Part shown: piece by piece, positions 1-5,013 of the stretch
Layout of the letters: the number at the start of each line of letters is the position of its first letter
How positions within the stretch are numbered: the stretch's first letter is position 1
Made by a program: the position numbers and the translations under genes
Source: an uncultured Neisseria sp.
GTDB lineage: Bacteria; Pseudomonadota; Gammaproteobacteria; Burkholderiales; Neisseriaceae
NCBI GenBank assembly: GCA_937919795.1
Contig: CALFOA010000382.1
Location: 1-5,013, forward strand
Reading direction: 5' to 3'
Length of the DNA: 5,013 nt
Notes under the pieces: generated by a model
What the model was told of the DNA's origin: nothing
The model's input: the letters and a program-made list of their open reading frames with translations, nothing else
Databases searched by the model: none

Positions 1-376
1 CATAGCTGGGATGCACCGACAAGGCGCGATCCAGTTCGTCCACCGAATGGGTGCTCAAGCCCAAACGCAAACCCGCGGCGGCGATGGCGGCCAAATCCGC
101 GCTGTCCATATCTTCCTGCCCCAGATGCACACCGTAAGCGCCCTCGGCGATGGCTTCCCGCCAGTAATCGTTGATAAACAGCTGAGTTTCGCTGCCCGCC
201 ACCGCCGCCACGCAATGGCGGATTTCCTCGCGCAAGGCCTCGCCGCTCAAGGTTTTATTACGCAATTGCACGGTATCGGCACCGGCTTTCACCATGCGTT
301 CCACCCACGCGGCATCGGGTACCACGGCATAAAATTTCAACGGCGCACGCAAAGGCGGGAATTTCAGCGGATTCAT
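1..376 (-). CDS. thiE: Thiamine-phosphate synthase ThiE, N-terminal part (cut by window edge)
   Basis: Cytosolic TIM-barrel enzyme that joins hydroxymethylpyrimidine pyrophosphate to the thiazole phosphate, giving thiamine monophosphate and pyrophosphate. The 125 visible residues read without interruption from ATG at 376. They carry family motifs: QLRNK at 37-41 (pyrimidine/pyrophosphate site), INDYWREA at 68-75, GVHLGQED at 82-89 and STH at 108-110. The aspartates of the ND and GQED motifs match the family's Mg ligands. INDYWR and HLGQED resemble the E. coli-type protein as I remember it. ThiE is usually about 210 residues, so roughly 85 C-terminal residues lie left of the window. The start is supported by AAGGA at 383-387, six bases before the ATG. 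dsbB lies 63 bp upstream on the same strand, so the two may be co-transcribed. That gap is too short for a TPP riboswitch beside the DUS hairpin. Confidence 0.95.
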   Translation of the reverse strand, partial: MNPLKFPPLRAPLKFYAVVPDAAWVERMVKAGADTVQLRNKTLSGEALREEIRHCVAAVAGSETQLFINDYWREAIAEGAYGVHLGQEDMDSADLAAIAAAGLRLGLSTHSVDELDRALSVHPSY

Positions 377-403
377 TGTTTTTCCTTTTTGATCAACAGC
401 TAA

Positions 404-434
404 ATGCCTGTCTGAAACGCTTTCAGACAGGCAT
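404..434. terminator. Inverted DUS pair forming a hairpin between dsbB and thiE
   Basis: Two 12-mer uptake sequences, TGCCTGTCTGAA at 405-416 and its reverse complement at 422-433, form a perfect 14-bp stem (404-417 with 421-434) and a 3-base CGC loop. Inverted DUS pairs behind genes are known in Neisseriaceae as combined uptake signals and transcription terminators. The hairpin begins six bases after the dsbB stop and ends 27 bases before the thiE start. On the minus strand only TTTAGC follows the stem, so it lacks a good U-tract. Partial termination or 3'-end protection is more likely than a complete stop, which would leave thiE readable from the dsbB promoter. Confidence 0.8.
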
Positions 435-439
435 CGATA

Positions 440-928
440 TTATTTCTCTCTCAATCTAAACCACATCACCCACAACCACAACAACACCGCGCCAAACATC
501 AGCACGCTCCATACCGGCAGCGGCACGCCCAGCACCGAATCGCTGACCCCGCAGTCGCCGAAGCCGCGCACCACCGGTTCCCACCAGTCGAACAACGGCC
601 AATCGCGCAGGCGGAAGGTCCACGGCGCGCCGCAAGAGGGGCGGTCACTCAACGGCAGGCTTTGCAGCCACAACTGATACACCGCCACGCCCAAGCCCCA
701 AGCGGCGGGCAGGCTCACCCACAAAGCAGCCAGCAGGCGGCCGCCTTTTTTGGCGGTTGGCAGCAACAGCGCCAACAAAGCGGCCAAACCGGTGGCGATA
801 ATCGCCACCCGCTGCAAAATGCACAGCGGGCAAGGATTCATGCCAAACATATATTGCAACACAAACGAGCCGATGGTGCCCAGCACACCCAACAAAGCAA
901 CGGCCGATAAGGCCTTACGGTAAGTCAT
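440..928 (-). CDS. dsbB: Disulfide bond formation protein DsbB
   Basis: Inner-membrane quinone reductase that reoxidises periplasmic DsbA and passes the electrons to ubiquinone or menaquinone. The 162-residue protein shows four hydrophobic segments (about 6-26, 41-58, 64-86 and 136-156), as expected for the four-helix DsbB bundle. The first periplasmic loop carries the CPLC redox pair, C33 and C36, followed by R40, which matches the quinone-binding arginine of E. coli (R48). The second loop carries C99 and C126, matching E. coli C104 and C130. All four catalytic cysteines are therefore present. The PLPVWS stretch before the last helix is also typical of the family. The ATG at 928 is preceded by AGGAA at 935-939, seven or so bases away. 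It is divergent from gloC and followed by thiE on the same strand. Neisseria species can carry several DsbA proteins, so its partner cannot be named from this window. Confidence 0.95.
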   Translation of the reverse strand: MTYRKALSAVALLGVLGTIGSFVLQYMFGMNPCPLCILQRVAIIATGLAALLALLLPTAKKGGRLLAALWVSLPAAWGLGVAVYQLWLQSLPLSDRPSCGAPWTFRLRDWPLFDWWEPVVRGFGDCGVSDSVLGVPLPVWSVLMFGAVLLWLWVMWFRLREK

Positions 929-1003
929 TTTTTATTCCTGATTTTCTGCCGCCTCCGGCGCATCCATCCGCGGCAAACGGTATCTATTCTAAAACAATTT
1001 CAC

Positions 1004-1009
1004 TATAAT
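1004..1009 (+). promoter_or_regulatory. Candidate -10 box for gloC
   Basis: A perfect TATAAT lies 49 bases before the gloC ATG in the 130-bp divergent dsbB-gloC region. The hexamer 17 bases upstream, TATCTA at 981-986, is a poor -35 and there is no extended -10 TG. The core may therefore be weak or need an activator, or the match may be chance. I did not find an equally good dsbB promoter on the minus strand. The best -10-like hexamers there are GATAAT and TAGAAT, both without a proper -35. Confidence 0.4.
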
Positions 1010-1058
1010 CCCGCCCATTATCCCCTTTTCTCAACGATGATGCAGCACAGGATTTGAT

Positions 1059-1691
1059 ATGGCGCTCCAATTTCAGATTATGCCGGTAACCCCGTTCCGC
1101 CAGAATTGCACCTTATTGTGGGACGACGAAACCGGCGATGCGGTGTTTACCGATGTCGGCGGCGACAGCGATTTTCTTTGGCAGGAAGCCCAAGCACTCG
1201 GCGTTTCGCCGCAAGCCATCTGGCTCACCCACGGCCACCTCGACCATGCCGGCGGCGTAGTCGCGCTCACGCAAGCGCAGTCTATGCCGGTGTTGGGCCC
1301 GCATCCCGACGACGAATACCTGCTGCAAGCCTTGCCGAAAAGCACCGCCGAATTCCAGTTTCCCGTCTCGCCCGCCTTTACCCCCGAGCGCTGGCTGGCC
1401 GAGGGCGAGCAATTAAAAGTAGGCGGCTACACCTTTGAAGTGCTGCACATCCCCGGCCACACCCCCGGCCATGTGGTGTTTTATTGTGCCGAGGCCAAGC
1501 TGTTGATTGCCGGCGATGTATTGTTTTACGAAACCATCGGCCGCACCGACTTTCCGCGCAGCAACCATCAGGATTTAATCGACAATATCCGCAGCAAACT
1601 GTTGGTACTGCCCGACGACACCCGCGTGATCCCCGGCCACGGCCGCATGACCACCATCGGCCATGAACGGGTTTATAATCCGTTTTTGTGA
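1059..1691 (+). CDS. gloC: GloC (YcbL-type) MBL-fold hydrolase, probable glyoxalase II
   Basis: Cytosolic metallo-beta-lactamase-fold enzyme of the short glyoxalase II type. Glyoxalase II hydrolyses S-lactoylglutathione-like thioesters formed during methylglyoxal detoxification. The 210 residues carry the whole metal site: THGHLDH at 57-63 (H58, H60, D62, H63), PGHTPGH at 132-138 (H134), the GD at 152-153 (D153) and PGHG at 192-195 (H194). The GRTDFPR stretch at 161-167 and the NPFL C-terminus match the E. coli/Salmonella YcbL (GloC) pattern as I recall it. The length also fits YcbL, which lacks the extra helical substrate domain of classical GloB (about 250 residues). The start has CAGGA at 1048-1052, six bases before the ATG; two ATGs just upstream are out of frame. 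It is transcribed alone, divergent from dsbB and convergent with the VOC gene. The family call is secure. The exact substrate is inferred, since related MBL enzymes act on persulfides or other thioesters. Confidence 0.88.
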   Translation: MALQFQIMPVTPFRQNCTLLWDDETGDAVFTDVGGDSDFLWQEAQALGVSPQAIWLTHGHLDHAGGVVALTQAQSMPVLGPHPDDEYLLQALPKSTAEFQFPVSPAFTPERWLAEGEQLKVGGYTFEVLHIPGHTPGHVVFYCAEAKLLIAGDVLFYETIGRTDFPRSNHQDLIDNIRSKLLVLPDDTRVIPGHGRMTTIGHERVYNPFL

Positions 1692-1720
1692 GGAAGTCGT
1701 TAAACGGTTAGCACAGTAAA

Positions 1721-1756
1721 AATGCCTGTCTGAAAAAAAACTTTCAGACAGGCATT
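1721..1756. terminator. Inverted DUS pair, bidirectional terminator between convergent genes
   Basis: TGCCTGTCTGAA at 1723-1734 and its reverse complement at 1743-1754 extend to a perfect 15-bp stem (1721-1735 with 1742-1756) around a 6-base AAAAAC loop. It starts 29 bases after the gloC stop. Read on the minus strand, the stem runs into five Ts (1718-1722, the last two within the stem), so the U-tract favours termination of transcripts from the VOC gene. On the plus strand the following bases, GAACATTG, are poor in T. The convergent layout suits a shared terminator. Confidence 0.82.
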
Positions 1757-1772
1757 GAACATTGAAAATTCA

Positions 1773-1851
1773 CGTCATACTCGGGCTTGACCCGAGTATC
1801 TCGCTTTTCTGAAGTAAGCAACAGATACTCGGGTCAAGCCCGAGTATGACG
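1773..1851. repeat. Repeat family A, copy 1: 79-bp nested palindrome
   Basis: A perfect 29-bp inverted repeat (1773-1801 with 1823-1851) flanks a 21-base spacer. Each arm is itself a palindrome: ATACTCGGG, a CTTGA loop, CCCGAGTAT (1777-1799), mirrored in the right arm. A transcript could fold as one long stem or as two short hairpins, the layout of paired REP/BIME-type repeats. A second, slightly decayed copy lies at 3935-4011. It sits between the DUS hairpin and the VOC stop codon, outside any gene. It is not the neisserial dRS3 (ATTCCC...GGGAAT) or a Correia element by sequence. The family name is unknown to me. Confidence 0.9.
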
Positions 1852-1882
1852 AAATTTACTCAATTTCCTTCAAGGCACCACC

Positions 1883-2296
1883 CTATCCCCGCAGCTTCTC
1901 CAAAAACGGGTTATACGCAATTTCCCATAAAAAACCGTCAAGATCGGCGATATAGCCGCTGTAGCCGCCCCAAAATACTTTCTGCGGCGGCTTGACGATA
2001 TTCACTTGTTTGGCGGCCATCTTGGCAAACAAAGCATCCACTTCCGCTTCGCTGCCGACATTATGCGCCAGCGTAAAGCGCGGGAAACCGCTGCTGTGTA
2101 CTGCCGGCAATTCGGCGTCGTGCGCCAGCGCATCACGGTTGAACAAAGCAAACAACAGCGCACCGCCCGCTTGAAAAAAGGCGATGTTTTCATTGCTGTC
2201 TGCCGTTTCCTGCCAGCCGAAAACCTCGCGGTAAAAGCGGCGGGAAGCGGCCAAATCGGCCACGCCCAAAGTGATAAAGTTAATGTGTTGTTGCAT
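1883..2296 (-). CDS. VOC-superfamily protein (glyoxalase/bleomycin-resistance fold), function unknown
   Basis: A 137-residue single-chain VOC protein with the paired beta-alpha-beta-beta-beta modules: module 1 starts at INFITLGVADL (5-15) with RRFYREVFGW (19-28), and module 2 starts near FTLAHNV (74-80) and ends with GGYSGYIADLDGF and WEIAYNPF. The WGGYSGY...DPDG-like...WE.A.NP ending is common in uncharacterised proteins of this superfamily. By eye alignment with glyoxalase I, three of the four metal positions hold F7, F49 and T75; only E125 of the ending is kept. Lactoylglutathione lyase activity is therefore unlikely and no substrate can be assigned. The chosen start is the ATG at 2296, with AAGGA at 2304-2308 seven bases upstream. 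A TTG five codons further out would place the start inside that ribosome-binding site. It converges on gloC. Confidence 0.85.
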   Translation of the reverse strand: MQQHINFITLGVADLAASRRFYREVFGWQETADSNENIAFFQAGGALLFALFNRDALAHDAELPAVHSSGFPRFTLAHNVGSEAEVDALFAKMAAKQVNIVKPPQKVFWGGYSGYIADLDGFLWEIAYNPFLEKLRG

Positions 2297-2303
2297 GCTT
2301 GAG

Positions 2304-2308
2304 TCCTT
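2304..2308 (-). promoter_or_regulatory. Ribosome-binding site fixing the VOC start
   Basis: AAGGA on the minus strand ends seven bases before ATG at 2296. The in-frame TTG at 2311 overlaps the upstream side of this site, so it cannot use it; this excludes the five-residue longer form. Confidence 0.75.
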
Positions 2309-2358
2309 CAAAAATTGGCAGAATCGTTTTAGCTGTGCAGAAACTCACTTCGTTCGTT

Positions 2359-2370
2359 TTCAGACAGGCA
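2359..2370 (-). repeat. Single DNA uptake sequence (TG-wadDUS type)
   Basis: One copy of TGCCTGTCTGAA on the minus strand, preceded by A as in all other copies here. It is unpaired and lies about 63 bp upstream of the VOC start, so it is not in a terminator position. The stretch 2297-2397 otherwise shows no gene and no convincing promoter, although the VOC promoter should lie there. Confidence 0.9.
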
Positions 2371-2397
2371 TTTGCTTTTCCGTCTATATGAAACACG

Positions 2398-2533
2398 CTG
2401 GGAGCGCGGGCGGCTCGCCTGCAAGCAAGCGGCTACGCTTGCATCAAACGCTTGATATTCAAGCCATCTTTGAATGTTACGCTACTGAGTTTGCCCTACG
2501 GGCAAATTGCGGGCGAGCCGCCCGCGCTCCCAG
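2398..2533. repeat. Repeat family B: 136-bp MITE/REP-like element
   Basis: The ends are 27-bp inverted repeats, 2398-2424 and 2507-2533, beginning CTGGGAGCGCGGGCGG. They differ at one base (T2420 against G2511, a G-U pair in RNA). CACG flanks both ends (2394-2397 and 2534-2537), resembling a 4-bp target duplication. The interior is a chain of small hairpins: 2425-2431 with 2436-2442 (GCAAGCG/CGCTTGC), 2450-2455 with 2459-2464 (GCTTGA/TCAAGC), and 2490-2496 with 2500-2506 (TTTGCCC/GGGCAAA). No transposase is encoded, so it would be non-autonomous. It ends 16 bp after the M48 protease stop, where it could also act as a 3' hairpin. A plus-strand reading frame across it looks like chance. Confidence 0.82.
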
Positions 2534-2549
2534 CACGCCTGTTTCCGCC

Positions 2550-3809
2550 TTATTCTCTCGCTCCCCCAGCCCGCTGCAACGCCCCTATCCGCTCTCTCGC
2601 GCCGGGGTGACTGTCATAAAAACGCGAGTACCAGCTGTCGCCCACCAAACTGCGGGCGTTGCTGCGGTAGAGTTTCACCAAGGCGTTGATTAAGTCGTCG
2701 GCTGAAGATTCGGCGGCGGCGAAGCGGTCGGCTTCAAACTCGTTGCGGCGCGACATCCAGCCCGATAAAGGCGAAAACGGGAAGGTAAACACCGGCAACA
2801 CCAGGAAAAACAGCAGTAAGGCCATTGCATGGCTGGCGCTGTCTACCCCCAAACCGAGATAAAAACCCGGTTCGCGGATAAAGAAACCCAATACCGCCAA
2901 CACCAGCAAGCCCAATGCGAAGCTGACCGCCATTTGTTTGACGATATGCTTGTGCTTGAAATGGCCGAGTTCGTGCGCGAGGATGGCTTCCACTTCCTGC
3001 GGCTGCATGTCTTTCAGCAAGGTATCGAAAAACACAATCCGCTTATGCTCGCCCAAGCCGGTGAAATAGGCGTTGGCGTGGCCGGAGCGCTTGCTGCCGT
3101 CGGCGACAAACACGCCTTCGCTTTTAAAGCCGGTGCGCGCGAGCAAGGCTTCGATGCGGCGGCGCAGGCCTTCGTCTTCCAGCGGCTCGAAGCGGTTGAA
3201 CAGCGGCGCAATCCATTTCGGAAACGCCCACATCAGCAGCAGCGAAAAGCCCAGCCACAGCAGCCATACCCACAGCCACCACAGCGCGCCGCCGATGCCC
3301 ATCAGGTAAATCACTGCATAGAGAAACGGAATGCCGATCAAGCCGCCAAGCAGCAGGCCTTTGGCGCGGTCGGCCAGGAAAACCGGCCAGGTAGTGCGGT
3401 TAAATCCGAAACGCGCTTCCAAGCCGAAGGTGCGCCAAACCGTCATCGGCAGTTCCAGCAACATATTAGCCAGCATAAACAACACCATCAGCGCCACGCC
3501 TTGAGTGAGCGGCGAGGCGGAAACGTGCAGCGACAAAGCAGCCAGCACATTGAGGCCGCCGCCGTAGGTAAACAGCAGAATCAGCAAGGTATCAAACCAA
3601 ATCTGCCAACGCGCCAAACGCTGGCCGGCCAGCGAGTAATCCGCCGCCTTTTGATGCTCTTCCAGCGAAATTGCTTCGGCAAAACCGGCGGGCACGCGCG
3701 AACGGTGTTTCAACACCGCCCTGCTCTGGCGAAACGAGAGATACAGCCGCAAAATCGTGCTGAGGGCGAGGAAAAACAGGAATAATTGTTGTACGGTAGC
3801 AGCAGCCAT
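2550..3809 (-). CDS. Ste24-type M48 family integral-membrane metalloprotease
   Basis: A 419-residue zinc endopeptidase of the inner membrane, of the same fold class as eukaryotic CAAX protease Ste24. The N-terminal M48_N region (about 1-205) has several hydrophobic helices (near 7-25, 70-92, 104-124, 150-172 and 174-196), and two more lie near 291-311 and 328-346. That makes about seven, as in Ste24. The catalytic domain has HELGH at 279-283 (zinc ligands H279 and H283, catalytic E280) and NEFEAD at 356-361, with E357 as the likely third ligand. SHPGARERI near the end matches the conserved C-terminal HP...ER pattern. Bacteria do not prenylate CAAX proteins as eukaryotes do, so a role in membrane-protein turnover is more plausible but is inferred. 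The ATG at 3809 is preferred because TAGGA lies five bases upstream. A frame continuing to 4007 would run through a terminator and a repeat. It is distinct from the shorter HtpX. Confidence 0.9.
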   Translation of the reverse strand: MAAATVQQLFLFFLALSTILRLYLSFRQSRAVLKHRSRVPAGFAEAISLEEHQKAADYSLAGQRLARWQIWFDTLLILLFTYGGGLNVLAALSLHVSASPLTQGVALMVLFMLANMLLELPMTVWRTFGLEARFGFNRTTWPVFLADRAKGLLLGGLIGIPFLYAVIYLMGIGGALWWLWVWLLWLGFSLLLMWAFPKWIAPLFNRFEPLEDEGLRRRIEALLARTGFKSEGVFVADGSKRSGHANAYFTGLGEHKRIVFFDTLLKDMQPQEVEAILAHELGHFKHKHIVKQMAVSFALGLLVLAVLGFFIREPGFYLGLGVDSASHAMALLLFFLVLPVFTFPFSPLSGWMSRRNEFEADRFAAAESSADDLINALVKLYRSNARSLVGDSWYSRFYDSHPGARERIGALQRAGGARE

Positions 3810-3814
3810 CACCA

Positions 3815-3819
3815 TCCTA
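3815..3819 (-). promoter_or_regulatory. Ribosome-binding site fixing the M48 protease start
   Basis: TAGGA on the minus strand lies five bases before ATG at 3809. The ATG at 3815, two codons earlier, overlaps this site and so is a poor start. The choice changes the protein by only two residues. Confidence 0.7.
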
Positions 3820-3842
3820 AATATTTGATTAAACGCGCCTGC

Positions 3843-3871
3843 ATGATAACTGCGGGCGGTTTTGAGGTCAA
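3843..3871 (-). promoter_or_regulatory. Sigma70-like promoter of the M48 protease gene
   Basis: On the minus strand TTGACC (3866-3871, one mismatch to TTGACA) and TATCAT (3843-3848, one mismatch to TATAAT) are separated by exactly 17 bases. Transcription would start near 3836, leaving a leader of about 27 bases before the ATG at 3809. The -35 box overlaps the T-run of the upstream terminator. The gene can therefore be read independently of groEL. Confidence 0.75.
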
Positions 3872-3897
3872 AAAAAAGACGCCCGCAGGCGTCTTTT
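3870..3897 (-). terminator. Strong intrinsic terminator after groEL (bidirectional in form)
   Basis: AAAAGACGCC (3874-3883) pairs with GGCGTCTTTT (3888-3897) around a CGCA loop. The GC core is six base pairs. On the minus strand the core is followed by eight Ts (3870-3877), a classical rho-independent terminator for transcripts coming from groEL, whose stop lies about 160 bp upstream. On the plus strand the core is also followed by TTTTCTTTT, so it could work both ways, although no plus-strand gene is seen leading into it. Confidence 0.9.
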
Positions 3898-3934
3898 CTT
3901 TTAAAGCATAGCCAAATCACTTCAACCACCACCT

Positions 3935-4011
3935 CGTCATACTCGGGCTTGACCGAGCATCTCCCGATTTTCTTGAAACGCAAGATACTCGGGTCAAGCC
4001 CGAGCATGACG
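3935..4011. repeat. Repeat family A, copy 2: 77-bp imperfect nested palindrome
   Basis: The same element as at 1773-1851. The right arm (3983-4011) differs from copy 1 only by C for T at 4005. The left arm (3935-3962) has lost one C of the CCC run and has C for T at 3958. The arms therefore pair imperfectly. The 20-base spacer shares TTTTC-TGAA-like and GCA blocks with copy 1, which shows common descent of the whole unit. It lies in the groEL 3' region, between the groEL stop and the terminator. Confidence 0.87.
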
Positions 4012-4047
4012 AAAGTGGTTATGGTTAAGTTCAGCGACTATCTATCA

Positions 4048-4059
4048 TTCAGACAGGCA
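4048..4059 (-). repeat. DNA uptake sequence abutting the groEL stop codon
   Basis: TGCCTGTCTGAA on the minus strand begins directly after the TAA of groEL. The A that precedes every DUS in this window is here the last base of the stop codon. No inverted partner follows, so it does not form a DUS hairpin. Confidence 0.92.
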
Positions 4060-5013
4060 TTACATCATACCGCCCATGCCGCCCATACCACCCATGCCGC
4101 CCATATCCGGCATAGCAGGTTTGTCTTCCGGGATTTCGGCAATCATACAGTCGGTGGTCAGCATCAAACCGGCGATAGAAGCGGCGTGTTGCAGCGCAGA
4201 GCGGGTAACCTTAGCCGGATCCAATACGCCCATTTCGATCATGTCGCCGTAAGAATCGTTACCGGCGTTGTAACCGAAGTTGCCTTGGCCTTCCAACACT
4301 TTGTTCACCACAACCGAAGGCTCGCCGCCGGCATTAGCTACGATTTGACGCAGCGGAGACTCAATGGCGCGCAATACGATTTGTACGCCGGCGTCTTGGT
4401 CGGCATTGGAAGTTTCCACTTTGCCCAGAGAAGCACGGGCGCGCAGCAGCGCTACGCCGCCACCGGCCACCACGCCTTCTTCAACGGCGGCACGGGTAGC
4501 GTGCAGCGCGTCGTCTACGCGGTCTTTCTTCTCTTTCATTTCCACTTCGGTGGCCGCGCCTACTTTGATCACGGCCACGCCGCCGGCCAATTTGGCCACG
4601 CGCTCTTGCAGTTTTTCTTTATCGTAATCGCTGGTAGCGGTTTCGATTTGGCTGCGGATTTCTTTCACGCGCGCATCTACGGCGGCTTTGTCGCCCAAAC
4701 CGTCGATGATGGTGGTGTTTTCTTTGCCCACTTCGATGCGTTTGGCTTGGCCCAAGTCTTCCAAAGTGGCTTTTTCCAAAGTCAAACCCACTTCTTCGGC
4801 GATCACGGTACCGCCGGTGAGGATGGCGATGTCTTGCAACATGGCTTTGCGGCGGTCGCCGAAGCCCGGGGCTTTCACGGCCACGGTTTTCAGGATACCG
4901 CGGATGTTGTTCACCACCAGAGTGGCCAGCGCTTCGCCTTCTACGTCTTCAGCGATAATCAACAGCGGGCGGCTGGTTTTGGCCACTTGCTCCAATACCG
5001 GCAGCAAATCGCG
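4060..5013 (-). CDS. groEL: Chaperonin GroEL, C-terminal 317 residues (N-terminus beyond window)
   Basis: ATP-driven 60-kDa chaperonin that forms a double seven-subunit ring and folds cytosolic proteins with the GroES lid. The visible part starts at the residue matching R231 of E. coli GroEL and runs to the natural stop. It covers most of the apical domain (including [17 protein letters not shown] and [17 protein letters not shown]), the intermediate domain and the C-terminal half of the equatorial domain. The ATPase aspartate (E. coli D398) is present in [14 protein letters not shown], followed by [10 protein letters not shown]. The protein ends in the flexible GGM tail, four GGM units and a final M. 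About 230 residues, and probably groES before them, lie right of the window. The frame is intact and the sequence ordinary. The first in-frame TTG near 5007 is an internal leucine codon, not a start. Transcription probably ends at 3870-3897. Confidence 0.98.
   Translation of the reverse strand, partial: RDLLPVLEQVAKTSRPLLIIAEDVEGEALATLVVNNIRGILKTVAVKAPGFGDRRKAMLQDIAILTGGTVIAEEVGLTLEKATLEDLGQAKRIEVGKENTTIIDGLGDKAAVDARVKEIRSQIETATSDYDKEKLQERVAKLAGGVAVIKVGAATEVEMKEKKDRVDDALHATRAAVEEGVVAGGGVALLRARASLGKVETSNADQDAGVQIVLRAIESPLRQIVANAGGEPSVVVNKVLEGQGNFGYNAGNDSYGDMIEMGVLDPAKVTRSALQHAASIAGLMLTTDCMIAEIPEDKPAMPDMGGMGGMGGMGGMM

Noticed and set aside
11..403. A plus-strand 130-codon frame.
   Set aside because: It is the antisense shadow of thiE, which has the full set of family motifs on the minus strand.
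377..439. TPP riboswitch before thiE.
   Set aside because: The 63-bp gap contains only the DUS hairpin and the ribosome-binding site; no THI-box-like sequence is visible.
983..1007. Correia-element-like end on the minus strand (TATAGTG followed by AT-rich bases).
   Set aside because: Only about seven bases match my memory of the Correia terminus, and there is no inverted partner within the 130-bp intergenic region.
1773..1851. CRISPR or insertion-sequence remnant at the inverted repeats.
   Set aside because: There are only two arms in inverted orientation with one spacer, not a series of direct repeats, and no transposase fragment nearby.
2271..2693. A plus-strand 140-codon frame spanning the VOC start, repeat B and the protease end.
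   Set aside because: It overlaps two real genes antisense and reads through the palindromic element; there is no recognisable domain or convincing start context.
2829..3785. A 318-codon plus-strand open frame.
   Set aside because: It lies wholly antisense to the M48 protease, whose catalytic motifs and helices are clear. Its glutamine- and histidine-rich translation is what the complement of GC-rich membrane codons gives, and it shows no family motif.
3810..4007. A 66-residue N-terminal extension of the M48 protease frame.
   Set aside because: It would translate repeat family A, the intrinsic terminator and the promoter. The well-spaced ribosome-binding site at 3815-3819 fits the ATG at 3809.
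4063..4103. Tandem 9-bp-like repeats that could be phase-variable.
   Set aside because: They encode the normal GGM tail of GroEL, and length change in multiples of three would not shift the frame.

Overview
The window looks like chromosome from a Neisseriaceae bacterium. The best evidence is the 12-mer TGCCTGTCTGAA, which occurs six times outside genes, twice as an inverted pair behind a stop codon. This is the form of the neisserial DNA uptake sequence that I recall as the TG-wadDUS dialect, described from Neisseria wadsworthii and related species such as N. shayeganii. The canonical meningococcal/gonococcal form (GCCGTCTGAA) is absent. All proteins fit a beta-proteobacterium. The gene content is housekeeping. 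What is less ordinary lies between the genes: uptake-sequence hairpins, two families of short palindromic repeats, and a terminator abutting a promoter.

Layout from left to right. Positions 1-376 (minus) hold the N-terminal 125 residues of thiamine-phosphate synthase ThiE, cut by the window edge. A DUS hairpin (404-434) separates it from dsbB (440-928, minus), the inner-membrane oxidase that recharges DsbA. A 130-bp divergent intergenic region leads to gloC (1059-1691, plus), a YcbL-type metallo-beta-lactamase-fold glyoxalase II. gloC converges on a VOC-superfamily protein (1883-2296, minus). The convergent gap contains a second DUS hairpin and a 79-bp nested palindrome (copy 1 of repeat family A). 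Between the VOC gene and the next gene lie a lone DUS and a 136-bp element with 27-bp near-perfect terminal inverted repeats flanked by a CACG direct repeat (family B). Next come a Ste24-type integral-membrane M48 metalloprotease (2550-3809, minus), its sigma70-like promoter joined to a strong intrinsic terminator (3843-3897), copy 2 of repeat family A (3935-4011), and a DUS touching the groEL stop codon. The last 317 residues of GroEL (4060-5013, minus) run off the right edge.

The genes do not form one pathway. ThiE makes thiamine phosphate. DsbB and the M48 protease both work at the inner membrane in protein folding or quality control. GroEL folds proteins in the cytosol. GloC detoxifies glyoxal-type thioesters. 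The adjacent VOC protein shares only a superfamily with glyoxalase I and seems to lack most of its metal ligands. I see no RNA genes, CRISPR array, complete insertion sequence or phage gene. I found no convincing new multi-gene system; the least explained features are the two palindromic repeat families.
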